Origin: Hydractinia symbiolongicarpus
Lineage: Eukaryota; Cnidaria; Hydrozoa; Anthoathecata; Hydractiniidae
Reading direction: 5' to 3'
NCBI RefSeq assembly: GCF_029227915.1
Contig: NC_079875.1
Coordinates: forward strand, 3,474,001-3,534,000
Length of the DNA: 60,000 nucleotides
Within the stretch, counting starts at the first letter, position 1. Every line of letters begins with the position of its first letter. The position numbers and the translations under genes are program-made. Positions 1-13,200 of this stretch are shown piece after piece. The notes under the pieces were generated by a model. That model did not search any database, was not told the DNA's origin, and saw only the letters and a program-made list of their open reading frames with translations.

Positions 1-272
1 TTCCCAGCGTATAAGTATTATTTTCTTATCAATTGTAAATGGAAATGGATCCAGGAGAATTTCTCTAACTATGATGTTACATTTATTTTTAAAACTTTGT
101 TAAATTCATTTTACTTCATGTTTTGCTTAACACCTTTTTTTAAGATTGTGCTCAATATGTATATAGTATAATTTTTTATTTTGTTGTTTAGTAAGAAATA
201 TATTTTTGTTGGTTGTGCTAAACACCATCCAATATAATTACATATTTTCATATTTGAGTGTTTCTTGTGCAG

Positions 273-3021
273 ATTTTGGATTCAATGGATAAAGATTCTA
301 GTATTCCACTGAAACAGTTGTTAGTTGATGGTGGAATGACGGTGAATAATTTTCTGATGCAACTACAAACAGATATATTGGGGATAGATGTGGGTAAGAA
401 GAGTTTTTTTTGATTTGATCTTCTTAAGTTTATGAAATAAACAGTGAAATTTCTAAATATATACCAGTCTTGCCAAATACATTTTTTCGTTTTGGTAACC
501 CTTCTATAAAATATTAAATATCTATTTTAAAGCAGTATTATTCAAATGGATCGCATTCTATCAGAACTAAATATGGATTTCTACTTGTCTTTCTTATATA
601 ATGGGAGCCAACCAACTCATATGGTCACATCAAAAAGATTTTGACATGACATTTGTGTTGTTTTAACAAAAATAATATTTTGTTGAAGTTGTAAACAATC
701 ACGATAACTAAAGCATAAGTGTTTCTTTCTCGAAACAGCAATGATAATATCTGTCTTTCTGATTCAACAAATAAGTAAAACCTTTCCTCTATGTTTTGTT
801 TTTATATATACATTTTTTATAAGAACACCTAAATTTCAGCTGAAGCTAGATATTCTTATTTTTCACACTTTTCTATTAATGTATTAATTTAGTATAATTT
901 ATTTTGAAACCTAAAGTCTCGTTATCAGATTCACACTAAGAGAAATATAATAATAAAAACATAGTTTAAAAACACGTACAGTGTAAAACACAAAATCCAT
1001 TGTGGACTGTTAACATGAAATACAACTAAATGAATAGGAGAAAATAGTCGATGTCACTTTGCTATACACGACCGTTCCTGTGAACGAACTGATGTCACTT
1101 TGCTATACACGCCCCGTTCCTGTGAACGAACAATTAATGATTGGACATATTTACTATATTCTGGAAAATACGAAAAACCTCCTGTTGATAAATATTTAAA
1201 GATTTGCAAAGTATATACACTGTATTATGTTAAGTGATGATGGGTATTACAAACAAGTAGATCGATTGGATATGGCTAGCCCACCTGTGCCCATGATAGC
1301 TAATGGTTGGCTTAGCTAATGGTTGGCAATGCATGGATGATATATTGAAAAAAAAAGTGGAAGTTGAGGAAATCAATAATTTGCATTCTGCATTGTAGTT
1401 TACTATTGAAAGAAAATCTCATAGTTGCTAACCATTCATGGACTTGCTGAATAAATTCATTGGTAAAACTTTACCTTTCACTTGGTACATAAAAGCAACA
1501 GGCATACGATTATAAATTTTCACTTCCATGCACCAGTTAGATATAAACAATATGTAATAATTTATGGGCATGCATCACCTGGAAAGATGTTTACAGAAAA
1601 ACAATTAATACCCTGTTTCATTTTATGAACCTACTATTAAGAAGAGTCTGAAATCTCTAATTCTTCTATAAAAAAGTGAAGATTATTTAGATGGACAGAA
1701 AATGATATTTTTGCAATATTGAGGATGATTATCACTTTGAACAATCCTTAAGAAGGATCCAGGCTCCATGTAAAGTTATTTTTATGATAAGAAAAATTGA
1801 AACTGTGTTGCCATCACTTAAATCACTCATCAAATAAGCTCTTAGTTATGGTGTAGTTTACCAAGTATAATGTTCACAATGCAAGTCATGCTATGTCTGG
1901 TAAACCATCCATCATTTGCTGACCAGAGTGAAAGAGCATTTAGATCAACAAGTCCTGATGGTAGTCATTTTAACTTATGTGACAGAGTTCTTCTATTATT
2001 CTTGTGTAGATCATCCAAACATTTAATGATATTGGAAGCTTTGTGTATTAAAATGTCTTAAGTTGAAATTCTGAGGACAAATATAAAAGTTAATCTAGTT
2101 AAATAAAAAATGTAAAGGATTACAAGGTTATTTCGTATTTCAGTGCGAGCAAAGATGGCTGAAACAACAGCTCTTGGTGCTGCTATTGCAGCAGGCTGTG
2201 CAGAAGGAATCAATTGCTGGAAGGAAGATGCATCCAAGACAACGGATTCGACTGGGTATGATGTCTTTAAGCCAAATTTAGCAGAAACAGGTATGAATAT
2301 TGTCTAATGTGTTATTATTTTGTAAATGTAAACATTAATTATTTTTGAGACATAATAAATGTTTAGCACTGTTGAAACTGTCAATTGTCAAAGTAATATA
2401 CCAATACATTTTAAGCAGCGATTAAAATATTTTTTTTTGTGTTTAATATGTTCAAGAATTTATCTGTCTTTTTCTTTATTTTAATTTAAGGTTAAAATTT
2501 TTTCATTTAAATTTTCCTTGTAAATTGAATTTGTGGTTGTTTTAAAAAATATAATTTTTTTTAAATAGATATTATTAAATTAAGTTCAGTTTTTATTTTC
2601 ATGTTTTAAAAAAATAAGTATTTTTTTCAGCTATTAATTTACCAAAATCCAAAATATTACAAAAATCTTTAATGTTAAAAAAAGTTTGTATTTTCAAGAA
2701 CCTCACTCGATTCAGTTGTTTTTAACTAAGCAGTCCACTTGTTTCAGTTAAATAGAACCACAGTGTCTACAAGATCATAAAAATGTTCTGAAAATCAGGG
2801 GGGAAAGTGTATAATTATTTCAAATAGGGGATAGGTGGACCTGTTTTGTGGACATGGCTTTTAGGCTTTACTTATGAAATCCAATCCAGGAAATCCACTA
2901 TTGTATTAAGGATCTACTGAACTTAGTGAATAGTTACAAATACTAATCTTTCTTAGAACGGAGTCAATTGTATGGTAGATGGAAAGAGGCTGTTAAAAGA
3001 TCAAAATCGTGGAAAAATTAA
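273..3021 (+). CDS. GK: Glycerol kinase, 3' part of the gene (three last exons)
   Basis: Glycerol kinase phosphorylates glycerol to glycerol-3-phosphate with ATP (FGGY carbohydrate kinase family). Three exons join without a frame break: 273-393, 2144-2290 and 2957-3021, with AG acceptors and GT donors at every junction and phase-1 introns. The first carries the family motif [20 protein letters not shown], the second the strongly conserved [13 protein letters not shown] block followed by a FKPN segment, the third the C-terminal [11 protein letters not shown] helix ending at TAA 3019-3021. The 5' exons lie upstream of the window, so the gene is partial. No internal stop or frameshift is seen, so it looks functional. 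Family assignment is secure; the exact glycerol kinase paralogue is not determinable. Confidence 0.93.
1050..1130. repeat. Two-copy 41-bp direct repeat in a glycerol kinase intron
   Basis: The unit beginning GATGTCACTTTGCTATACAC occurs at 1050 and again at 1091 with only a small change near the middle. Each copy ends in the short inverted motif GTTCCTGTGAAC. The rest of intron 394-2143 shows no coding signal apart from the GIY-YIG relic. Confidence 0.85.
1560..2060 (+). mobile_element. Decayed GIY-YIG domain relic of a retroelement
   Basis: Conceptual translation across shifting frames gives, in order, a VLPSLKSLI-like segment, a [14 protein letters not shown] segment with paired cysteines, a TRVKEHL helix, and a [14 protein letters not shown] segment. 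This order (CxxC, YxG-like loop, RVKEHL, then LEALxI) is typical of the GIY-YIG nuclease part of Penelope-like and related retroelements. Stops and frame changes show it is dead. It lies wholly inside the glycerol kinase intron 394-2143. Family level is a pattern judgement, and another GIY-YIG retroelement is possible. Confidence 0.45.
2291..2956 (+). other. Last intron of glycerol kinase, no other feature seen
   Basis: AT-rich sequence between a GTATGA donor and a TCTTAG acceptor. I see no repeat or ORF of note. Confidence 0.8.
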
Positions 3022-3828
3022 ACTTCATTCTTTATTTTAAATATTATATTTTTTATACCTACAAATTATAACTTTAGAAATTTGTAATATATTCTAAATG
3101 TCCCCAAAATTCATACTGAATGTGTTGGTTGGGTTAGTAATCAGATGCGGCATTGGTTTATTGATTTTTTTTTATTTTTAGGCCTTTTAGAGCAAAATAT
3201 ATTTTTAATTCAATTTTTTTATTTGTAATTAAAACTCACAAAAAATTAAATCAAAGTTCTTTTCAATTACAAGTAATAATTTGTGCTAGTGTATGATGGG
3301 GCTTTTCCTTTGTCAAGTGAGAAATAAAAATATAGCCTAAAATGATGTATGTCAGCAATAAATTTAGCATTTATGTTAAAATTCCAGTTCTTTGTTAACT
3401 TTTGCCTAGTTGAGGAGTTCCGTAGCTCAAATCATGCTTAACATGCACTAGAACCACCTTCTCAGGACCCTCATTGATAGCAGTAGCAATCAGAACAGGT
3501 GAGGTAAATAATTGTGAATAATAATTACCTTCCTCCCCCCTCCCGCATTTACCACTGACATAAATAGGGTTAATTATTTCTTTGTTAAAATTTTTGTATT
3601 AATGTATACAATTCATATTTTAATTCTATGTTCTATTATGCTAAGGTTAATATGTACAAATGTTGTATGAAATGTTCCATAACATACATAGTATTTCACA
3701 ATAGTGGTAAAAGTAGAGGGTTACGAACTTTAAATTTTAAATTAAAAAATTAATATAAATACTGGATGATAAAAAAGTCTCTAATGATTTTACATAAAAA
3801 TTATTATATGGTTTTAATTTGTGTGTCC

Positions 3829-4106
3829 ATCATCATCATCATCATTCTCGGCTTAACGTCCATTTTCCATGCTAGCATGGGTTGGACAGGGTGTATTAAT
3901 TACCCTCTTCCAATCTAATCTAGACTGTTTTAGATCTAAACTCTCCTCTGTATCAAGTCTGTCCTTATCACCTTCTGCCAAGTCTTTCTCAGACTGCCTC
4001 TAGGCTTTGCCCCAGGAACTATCAAGCCTCTACACTTTCTTACTTAATTATCCCCCTCCATTCTTTCCAAGTGCCCCAGCCAATTCAATCTTCTTATCTG
4101 GATAAA
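3829..4106 (-). mobile_element. 3'-end fragment of a non-LTR retrotransposon (short copy)
   Basis: Read on the minus strand this ends in a (ATG)n-type simple tail preceded by GACGTTAAGCCGAGAATG. It is clearly homologous to the 3' part of the longer LINE copy at 5481-6720, and similarity stops near 4106. It is therefore a 5'-truncated copy, as expected from target-primed reverse transcription. It sits between the glycerol kinase stop and the first exon of gene A; the remaining intergenic sequence shows nothing else clear. Confidence 0.8.
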
Positions 4107-4233
4107 CAGATTAAATATATTAAAGTTGGGAAAAAACAGAATGTAAAAACGTTTTTTGTTCTCTGTGTGTTTTTTCTACTGAACTATCTAATTTAGGCTT
4201 TTGTTTTAGTCTTTTTATAAAAAAAAATAAAGT

Positions 4234-7200
4234 ATGTCCACTGAAGAAATTGCTGATGTTCAGCATGATCAGGAGGTATTCAGGTATGATAGATTTTACA
4301 TGTACGTTATGTTTTGATAATCTTGTGGGACTGAGAAGCTAATATGCTCCAATGATTTCAAATTAATGGTGTCAAACAAATTGGTTTTACAAACTGTACT
4401 CTTTTTACTTCCTTTATGATTTTTTATCTGCTTCTGTTTCAAAATAATCTTTGGTTTGACTATATTGCCGTTCAGAGGTTTTTTGTTCTTTCATATTCTC
4501 AAACAATAGGCCTTTTGTTATTTTATAAGATTCTTAGGTAGCTTCACTGCTGCATCAAGTGCTATTGAAACAAAATATCAAGAATAAAACTTTTTCTGCG
4601 CATCATATCATAGCTGCATGATTTACCAAACATCTCTGAAATATGTTATTATTATCATTAGCATTTTTGTCCTATATTGCGTAGCTTTGTTTAGAGCCTT
4701 TTGTTGCACATGCAAACACATTTAATTTTATTGGTTAACATATAGCTAGTAACAACATTACATTAGGACTGCCGTGTCATTAAAAACAATTAAAATATAG
4801 TTTCAGAGTATTTTCTAACTATCAGAAAAGCAGGTAAGATATGTATCCTAGTAAAAGCACCCAGAGGTAGGGTCAATTTCTTTCCAAAAATAAGATTGCT
4901 AGGGGCATTGCTAAGAGAAAATGTTTTATGAAGGTCTACTAAATGTTTTTGAAGCATTTTTCATTACCAAAAGTAGAAAGTGCTGCATAAGACAAATTTA
5001 CATTTTTTCTCAAAATATTCGTTCTTGTCTAGGAGCACCACTTTAATTTTTCTCAGAGCACCAGAAGTATGCTCTCCAGTGGTGCGAAGTCAACATTCAA
5101 GGTGAGATTCTCTGTCATTTTGGTAAAAATACAGTAGACTTAATTGGTCTGGATAATAAAAAATACAGGTTATTTGGGTTTTCCAAAAGAAATGAAACAG
5201 ATCAAAAAATGCAGCATATTTAGACTGGTGCCAGGATTATGAATTGGACTAGGGCTTTACATTGGTTATGGGTGCCAAACACTCAGACTTACACAAATAA
5301 TTGCTGCCAGCCTTTTTTAACCTCACAGTATTAAGTTTGGTTCTATTCTTATTCATTATACCTCTAAATATCTGCCCTTTTAAAACTACATAGTCTGATT
5401 GCAAAATAGAACTGTTTATTTGTCAGTGTATAAAATAATCCACCCATTTCCTGCTCTGCAATTTTATAGCAAGTTCTTACATCATCATTCATCATTCTCG
5501 GCTTAACGTCCTTTTTCCATGCTAGCATGGGTTGGACGGGGTATATTAATGACCCTCTTCCAATCTGATCTAGACTGTGTTAGATCTAAACTCAACTTCC
5601 TCTGTATCAAGTCTGTCCTTATAACCTCCTGCCAAGTCTTTCTCGGTCTGCCTCTGGGCTTTTCCCCAGGAACTATCAAGTCTCTACACTTTCTTACCCA
5701 ATTATCCTCCTCCATTCTTTCCAAGTGCCCAGCTAATTCAATCTTCTTATCTGGGTAACATCTTTAATTCTACGGAGACTTTGCCTGCTTCTTAGCTCAT
5801 CTGAACTCTTTCTGTCTCTCAGACTGGCCTTACACATCCACCTAACCATTCTCATATTATTCCTTTCTAAACGGTCAAGACTTTCCTGCTTCACTTACCA
5901 TGTCTCACTACCATACAACATAACACTTCTTACACAGGCCTCATACAACCTACCTTTTACCTCAATTGACAGGACTCTGCTAGTCAACAAAGGAAGTAAC
6001 TCCCTGAACTTTTTCCAAACAGAATCTATCCTGCAAGTAACACTTCTTCCAACACCCCCTTCACTGCCCAACATATCACCTAAGTAACAGCAGTTCTCAA
6101 CTATCTCTAACAAGCCACTTTTGTACATTATTAAAGCTGGAAATACTTCATTCTCTATAATCTCACTTTTGCAACGCTTGCATACAACCTGAATGTCAGC
6201 TCTTAACCTTCCACTAATACTACTGCACTTCTTATGTACCTAATGCTTGCAAGTCTGACAAAAAATTGAGTTACTACCAACCCCTTTCCTGCAAACTCCA
6301 CAAGGCCACTTTCCAACTACAAGGTCACACTTGGCTGCAATGCTACTAATCATGACTTTAGACTTTGCTGTGTTTACCTTTAGCCCTTTCTCTTGTAGTC
6401 CTTTCTTCCACTTCTCAAACTTTTTAACTAATTCTTCCATCGACTCTGCTATGAGAACCAAATCATCTGCATACAATAACTCCCATGGACAACCTGTTCT
6501 GAACTCCATTGACAGCGCTTCTTAGACTAGAACAAACAACAAAGGACTAAGTACAGAACCCTGATGTACACCAACATTTATACTAAATTCATCACTAAGT
6601 GAATCGTTAATCCTGACACGACTTCTAGCATTGCTGTACATAGACTGTACTATCGTAACTAGCCACTCATCCACACCTAATTTTCTCATAGCCTCATTGT
6701 TACATGTAATAAAATATTCTATACTTTCTGCCCAATTACTTTTTGCATTTTTTTCGAAAAATGATCCTCAGTGCTTGTATTATTGCTATTACTATGCCAA
6801 GCTATTACTATGCCAAGCAGCCAATATTCGTTTCTGAAAATCAGTATATTAAAGGGACCCCAAGGTGTCAAAACATGTACAAAAAAAGGGGAAGTTATTG
6901 AGTACAAATGAATTCCGTTTATAAGAGACACCACCGTTTCTTTCATAAAAAATGCGAAACATGCCGTTGTGGTTATATTTATGTAAATCTGAACAAAAAA
7001 GCTCCGTCCGAGAATGATGAGTTAAGTTGAGAATGATGTACTTAAGTTTTTGCATTTTTTATTTACAAGATGGGCCTGGGGATGCTTATTCTTGACAATA
7101 TAACCACTACAGTTTAATTTATGGAATTTTTTGTTTTCTTTTTGATATGTTTACCGCTTGGCTAATGTGTGAGAGAAATTATTTTATAAAGAAGGAAAAC

Positions 7201-10200
7201 AAACTAACAAACTGAAATGGTTGAAAGACATTATGTAGTGCTACATCTGGTGTGTGACCCTGAATCTCAAATGTACAAAAATATAAACGTTTAAAGATAA
7301 AGCAAATCATTTATCAAAAACTTTTCTAAAACTAAAATAGTTAATAAAAAAGAAAGCAATTTTACCATCTGTTCTACAGCTAAAAACATCTTTTTTTCAA
7401 ACATATATACTACTTAATATAAAATGGTTCTATTTTTTTGTTGAAGTAATCAAAATTTTATTCTAGAGTCAAAGTGACAATGTGTGGACATACAGGAAAA
7501 GTTAGAAAAGTGTTTGACATTGAAAGGTTAGCTTTTAATTGTAGCTTGTCATAGAATCAATTATGGATGCAGCTCTTGCTATACGAACACTGACCAAATT
7601 GAAGCAAAAAAAAGTTGAAATTTTCCACTTTTTTTATCAGTCTATTGAAATTGATAAAATTGTTATGATAAGCATCAGAAGGCATGATGTTAAAAATGTT
7701 TGGGGGAGAAATATTTTGCACATTTTCTGAGAATCTGCAAAGCATTTTTGGCCCTAACAGCAAACATGATACTTTGTTTTAATGTGGCATTTTCAGTTAT
7801 ATTAAAAAAAGGTGTGAGGTATAATATGGTAAATCAATTAATTCACAGTTCTTCTATAATTTTATGCTAAATAAAAAATTGACCAACCTGCAAAATTAAA
7901 CCCCTTCATAATAAAAAAAATTGCAGAAAATTTCTCTAAACAAATGTACTTATGTTGATTTTTTTAGAGAATCCTTTAAAAAACTCTGTGATATTCCAAG
8001 CGAATACTCATGGGATTATATGAATGCTAGTCTTAGGAATGTTTTCAAGTTTCTTCGTCGTGATTATGCAGTGATAAGTAAAGAATCGCTTGCAGAAATC
8101 ATTCCTGCATATTGGTGTAATGTATTTAAAAACCTTCTCAAAGATACATGGACTGAAGTGGATGAGGATTTCTATGATCTTTTACATTCAGATGTATGAG
8201 TATGTTTACATTTCTATGTTACTTGTTATTACTTGTATTATTACTTGTATTATTACTTGTATTGCTATATTCCTGAGGCGATAGTCTTGTTTTAGGCTAG
8301 TGTTTTTTATTATTTTAAAGTTTGCGGTGCATATTTACTGTTTTCATGCCTTTAGAATTATTCCTGGATGCAGTATATAGTTGATCATGCACTGGCTAAT
8401 ATAACCCCACCCGAACAGTTAATGCTTGTTTCATTTATGGGCTTAAGCATAGTAACATATGTGACAGATTTGGGGTATGAACAGATGCGACAATGTGTTA
8501 GTAATGACTTGTTGTATTCAATTTTCAAATATGTTTTTCCGCATTTGCGATGTTTCGACAATAAAACGGTAAGTACAGCTATAAGTTTACCTTTCCACTA
8601 TGCATGATATATGAGATAAAATTCTAGGATAACTTTTTTGAATAGGAATGTCCTAAATTGCTAGTACTTTTAAATTTTCATAAAAAATTTTTACATTTTA
8701 AAGCTTTTTTGAAATATGAAGTTTCTTTTGGCTTAATAGAACAATGCACGAAGACTGCAATCCTTGTGCTTATTTGTTGTGTACAACTGTGCAAGAAACC
8801 CTGCTAACAGAAGTTCATATCGAAGCAGTTCTTTTCTTGATGGTGCCCAATTTTCGCAATCTGGAATTTCTTTGAAGGTGAAGGATAAAGTTATTTTTCC
8901 AAATGAGAGGTAGGTTTTAAACAATTTTTATAAAGTTAACCCAATAATTAATTTTTGATATTTCATAGAACTAAAGTCAAAAATTCAAAAAAATTTATTT
9001 AATTCAAATCGCGTATATACAAGTTGTTTGGTATAGCAAGTGATCGTCATATCGACACTTTTGCACGTTTTTCCACGCATGCATTGCTTTCCATCATGCT
9101 TTGCACGCAAATCCAAGTTTTTGAGTCTGACCCAGCGCTACAGCTGTATGCGTATCCATAGTCCTATGGCGTATCTTGATATTCGTTAAATTGGTAAAAA
9201 GAATAAAGACTGTGTTATGCATTTGATCACAAATATTGTTATAGACTGTTATTTTAATATTATTTGATGAGCTATGTTAGATAATTCTTCACATTTGCAT
9301 GTTTTTAACGAGGCAGATTTTGTTCAACTAAACCAAGCCCTAGTGGTTAAGGTAGGAGTCGTTTCTTTCGAGGGGCCGAGTTAAAGGACGCCATATTTGT
9401 TATACTCCCGTAATCGTTGGGTTGGTATAATAATTTAACTGCCTAAATTTCAGTTATATCAACGTTCAAGATATTCTCTTCATTGTGTGTATGTTTTTGC
9501 CTATTGAGATGAAAATATCACGTTTTCTAGCTATGTGTAAATTTGAAACAAACGGATTTTAGCTAGCTAACACAAATTTCAAGGCAGCATCCTCCTGAAG
9601 CAAGCTAGCTGGCTAACATTATTTATTCTTATTATTTCAAAGTTTGGTATGTTATTATTTTTTTGATGTTGGGGTTGTGGCTCTTTTCTGGCCAGCTTTT
9701 TAGCTATTTGCGGGCTAAAAGTAGCCAAATGCAGTTTGGGCTAGCTACAACAAAATTCTTAATAAATATTTGTTATGTTAAATGCAGTTAGGTGGTAGCG
9801 ACAACTTTTATTAGTGTAAAACTTACTCCACAAAATAAAATTTCTGAGTGATTTTTTTAGCTGCACATGGTAACGACAGGCTGTTTTTCCTGTGTTCTTA
9901 TTTAAACTTAAGTTGCGAAAAAGTTTTTTTAAAAAGGGTATATTACGTGTAAACCCATTGACCACACAGATTACCTGTACTAAGCTCTCAGTCCAATGTT
10001 AATGATGGTTTTTTCCCGAGTTTCTGTTTATCCCAAGCTACGATAATGTTTTTTTTTTTCAAAAAAGGGTATTATGCCTATATATGGATATGTGCCATTG
10101 TTTGCCTGTACTAATCCCTCAGCCCGGAGTAATATTCATCTTTGATTGGTCTTTCAGTTGTTCAACGCCTGGTAACACAGTTACTTCTGGCTTATCCCGA

Positions 10201-13200
10201 CGTTTAGTTTCGGGTTCCCCGGTTAGTCTAAATAATAATACCACGGAATTGCATTTTGGATTTAGTCTCTATTGTTAATTCTAAACCAATGAACCTTTTT
10301 GTTTTTTTCTTCTTCCATTTCTTTTTTTTGTTTTTAAACTTGTAGGATCTAACTTTATGGTCAAATCTTAGATATCTTAAACTTGATTGTTAAAGGTATA
10401 AAAAAGCATTTCCGAAATATCGCTAAACCACAAGCAATAGTATTTAATAAATTGATATGCTAAAATGTCTTCGTTTCCTTCTTATTAATGTTAAGTGAAG
10501 TGCAGTATTGTTAAAGTATTAATTTTCACTTTTTGTATATTTTTACTACATGAAACATTTTGCAAGTTCAAGATAATACCACAGAATAATACCTATTTAT
10601 TTTAAATAACGGAACAACTTTGTAGAAGTTCTGTACAAAACAGCCTACTTGCGACCTAGGTATAGGGAACAAATTACACGCAAAAAAGAATTCGAAATCT
10701 TTCAGCCTGCAAGGCTTTTCATTGTTTTTTAGGCATATCAGAACGCTTTTAAAAAACTATTTCATATAAACCGAAGAATTCATTGTTTGTCCTACAAGCA
10801 GCATCAACTGTAAACCTGTAGGCTTCTGTAAACCAACCTGTCATGTCTAATGAACGATTACAAGTCTGCCCTATTGTAACTGCTTATGCGTTCTTCCGTT
10901 ATGCCCACCTAGATAAAAACAAATTTTGTGTCTGCTCATGTGGAAAATGTTTCAGTGCCAAGTAGGGACACATGTCCACACTGGTACTTTGTCTTTGATA
11001 TAACGTCAAATTTTTTTCTTTGCTACTTTTAGCATCCACGCATCCAGTCAAAGCATTCTGGCACGCAATTTGTTTATATGCGCAACGAAAATAACAAAAG
11101 TTAAAAAGCTTATGCTTTCTGTTTGAGAATTTTGATTAAAATCTCGACCCCTTTGAAATTAAAAAAATGCTGTTTATGATGTAAATGTGTTCAGAAAGTT
11201 TTCCTTGGATAGAATACTGAAGGTTAAGTCTAAATCAATTAAAATTCTGAACCTTTTCCCCCAATATGTCTTCAATGATTTGTTCTTGGTGCTCATTTTA
11301 ACTTTGTCAGGTGTGTATTCAGCAGTAAACTAACTTGAGAAAATGAAAACACAACTATTTGTATTCACAAAAGAAAATACGTTTTTAAAAAGATAATGTT
11401 TTTGGTTAATTGACTTGGCTTACTCTTCTTCGAATTACTTGAGTGTCATTCAGTTTGGTTGCATGGCTTTATAACATAATCTTATCTTGTCGCTGTTGAT
11501 ACTCATATTAAATATGCATCTCAGATATGACAGCTGAGGCTTATATCAGTCTAGGACTTTCGCCTATACACGCAATCTTTAAATTTTTGTTTTGGAACTT
11601 CTTTACGTTGTTTGTGCCCAACCATTGGTATAAAATGCGTTCTGTAAAACAAAACAATTCTTTCGGACAAAACAGAAGCAAAATTTTTTCAAAAACTAAA
11701 ATATATTTTTCATGATTTTATGGACAAGCAGTATCTAATATAAGAAAATAATTTTGGGGGGTAATTTCCCCTTTAAGATGTCTACCTTTTATACAATAGT
11801 TTTGTTGGCAAAGAAGCATAGAGTGAAATAGAGTTTAAAATTTGAAGTAAATATAAGTGTCTTATTGAGAACTTATTTCTTTCTTGTATAGATAGTTATA
11901 TTTTTATATAGCGTCTATGAAATACTGATGAATATATTTGATGTAACCAAACAAGTGCTGACAAACACCAAATTCCAGGAAGATGTTGACAAGGAGTATA
12001 TGCAAAACGTGCACATTTTGGCTGTCCTTAGCTTGGCGTATTTGTTTGAGGAAGGAGTTGATGCCATGCAATTTTCAGCTACTGATGGTAAACACTTTCA
12101 CTTACAGTATGTGATTTAGGATACAAATCAACATCTTGATAGTTGTAAGAAATATAGGCGTCATTCTCGGCCTTCAGCCTCCTTCCACCTTGCCCTGAAT
12201 GTCATAATTGAGAAAAGATTATATTTAAGTATTGTCAATATATTTTGAAGCAATCACACATGTGTATCAGCTGCACATCTGGGTTGATGAAACAAATCAA
12301 AAGGCTTGTTTGTAAATTGTGAAAGTATTATATTGATCAAACTAAATGAAATTGATGTAAGTTTTAAATACATAATTCTGAAATATTAGAGAAAGCTAAA
12401 TAGAAAAGAAAAACTCACCATTTGCCTCAGTTCAAATTACAAATATAAATCTAGATTTAAATGAATTACTCTTGCATTTGAATTTGTATTAACTTTTTGT
12501 GAACTTTTTCTATGTTAAAACAGTGATTAGAATGTTAAAAAATATAATGTATTTTAAAGATAAAACCGATACATGTAGAAAAATTAAAACCCTAATCACA
12601 CAAATATATAAGATTTTATATATTATTTTATAACAATAAATGAACCATACAATAACCATGGCAACCCAAGACATTACGCAACAGGACAATACATAAAGTT
12701 AACAACTTTTGATAACGGGTTGACAACATAATAGACAGCCTATCAATACAATATTCTTGTTTTACAGTATAAAACATTTAATGTCAAGGGATTTACTTCA
12801 TGCTCCACCTCCTTTATATTGACATTTAGGGTACACTTTTCGAACTTTAAGCCATCCCTTGGCTCAGTATAAATGTAAGGGTAACTTTCTGAAAATTTAC
12901 ATGAAAGATGAAACTCACTTGCAAACCAACACCACTTTGCTCTTGTCCAACACTCATCCTTGCTTCAGGTTCCTAATTCTTATAAGAATTTTTGCATGTC
13001 CAACTTTTTTTCCCTGCACTGCTTTTCTGTGGAACTCTTTACCACATATCATCATCATCACCTACCACACTACCATTGCTGTCGAGAGAATAAGGAGAAA
13101 TCACTGATTTTTGTAATTATTTTTTGTTTTAGAAATTATAATTTATCTACAGAGCAGTATATATTCTGCTCTTAAGTCGCCAACTTTCATCCATTTGACT

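Noticed and set aside
6849-7055. 68-aa minus-strand ORF.
   Set aside because: Repeat-derived intron sequence with no recognisable domain.
9340-9400. tRNA gene suggested by the TAGTGGTTAAGG string.
   Set aside because: No acceptor stem or B-box in register, so at most a SINE relic.
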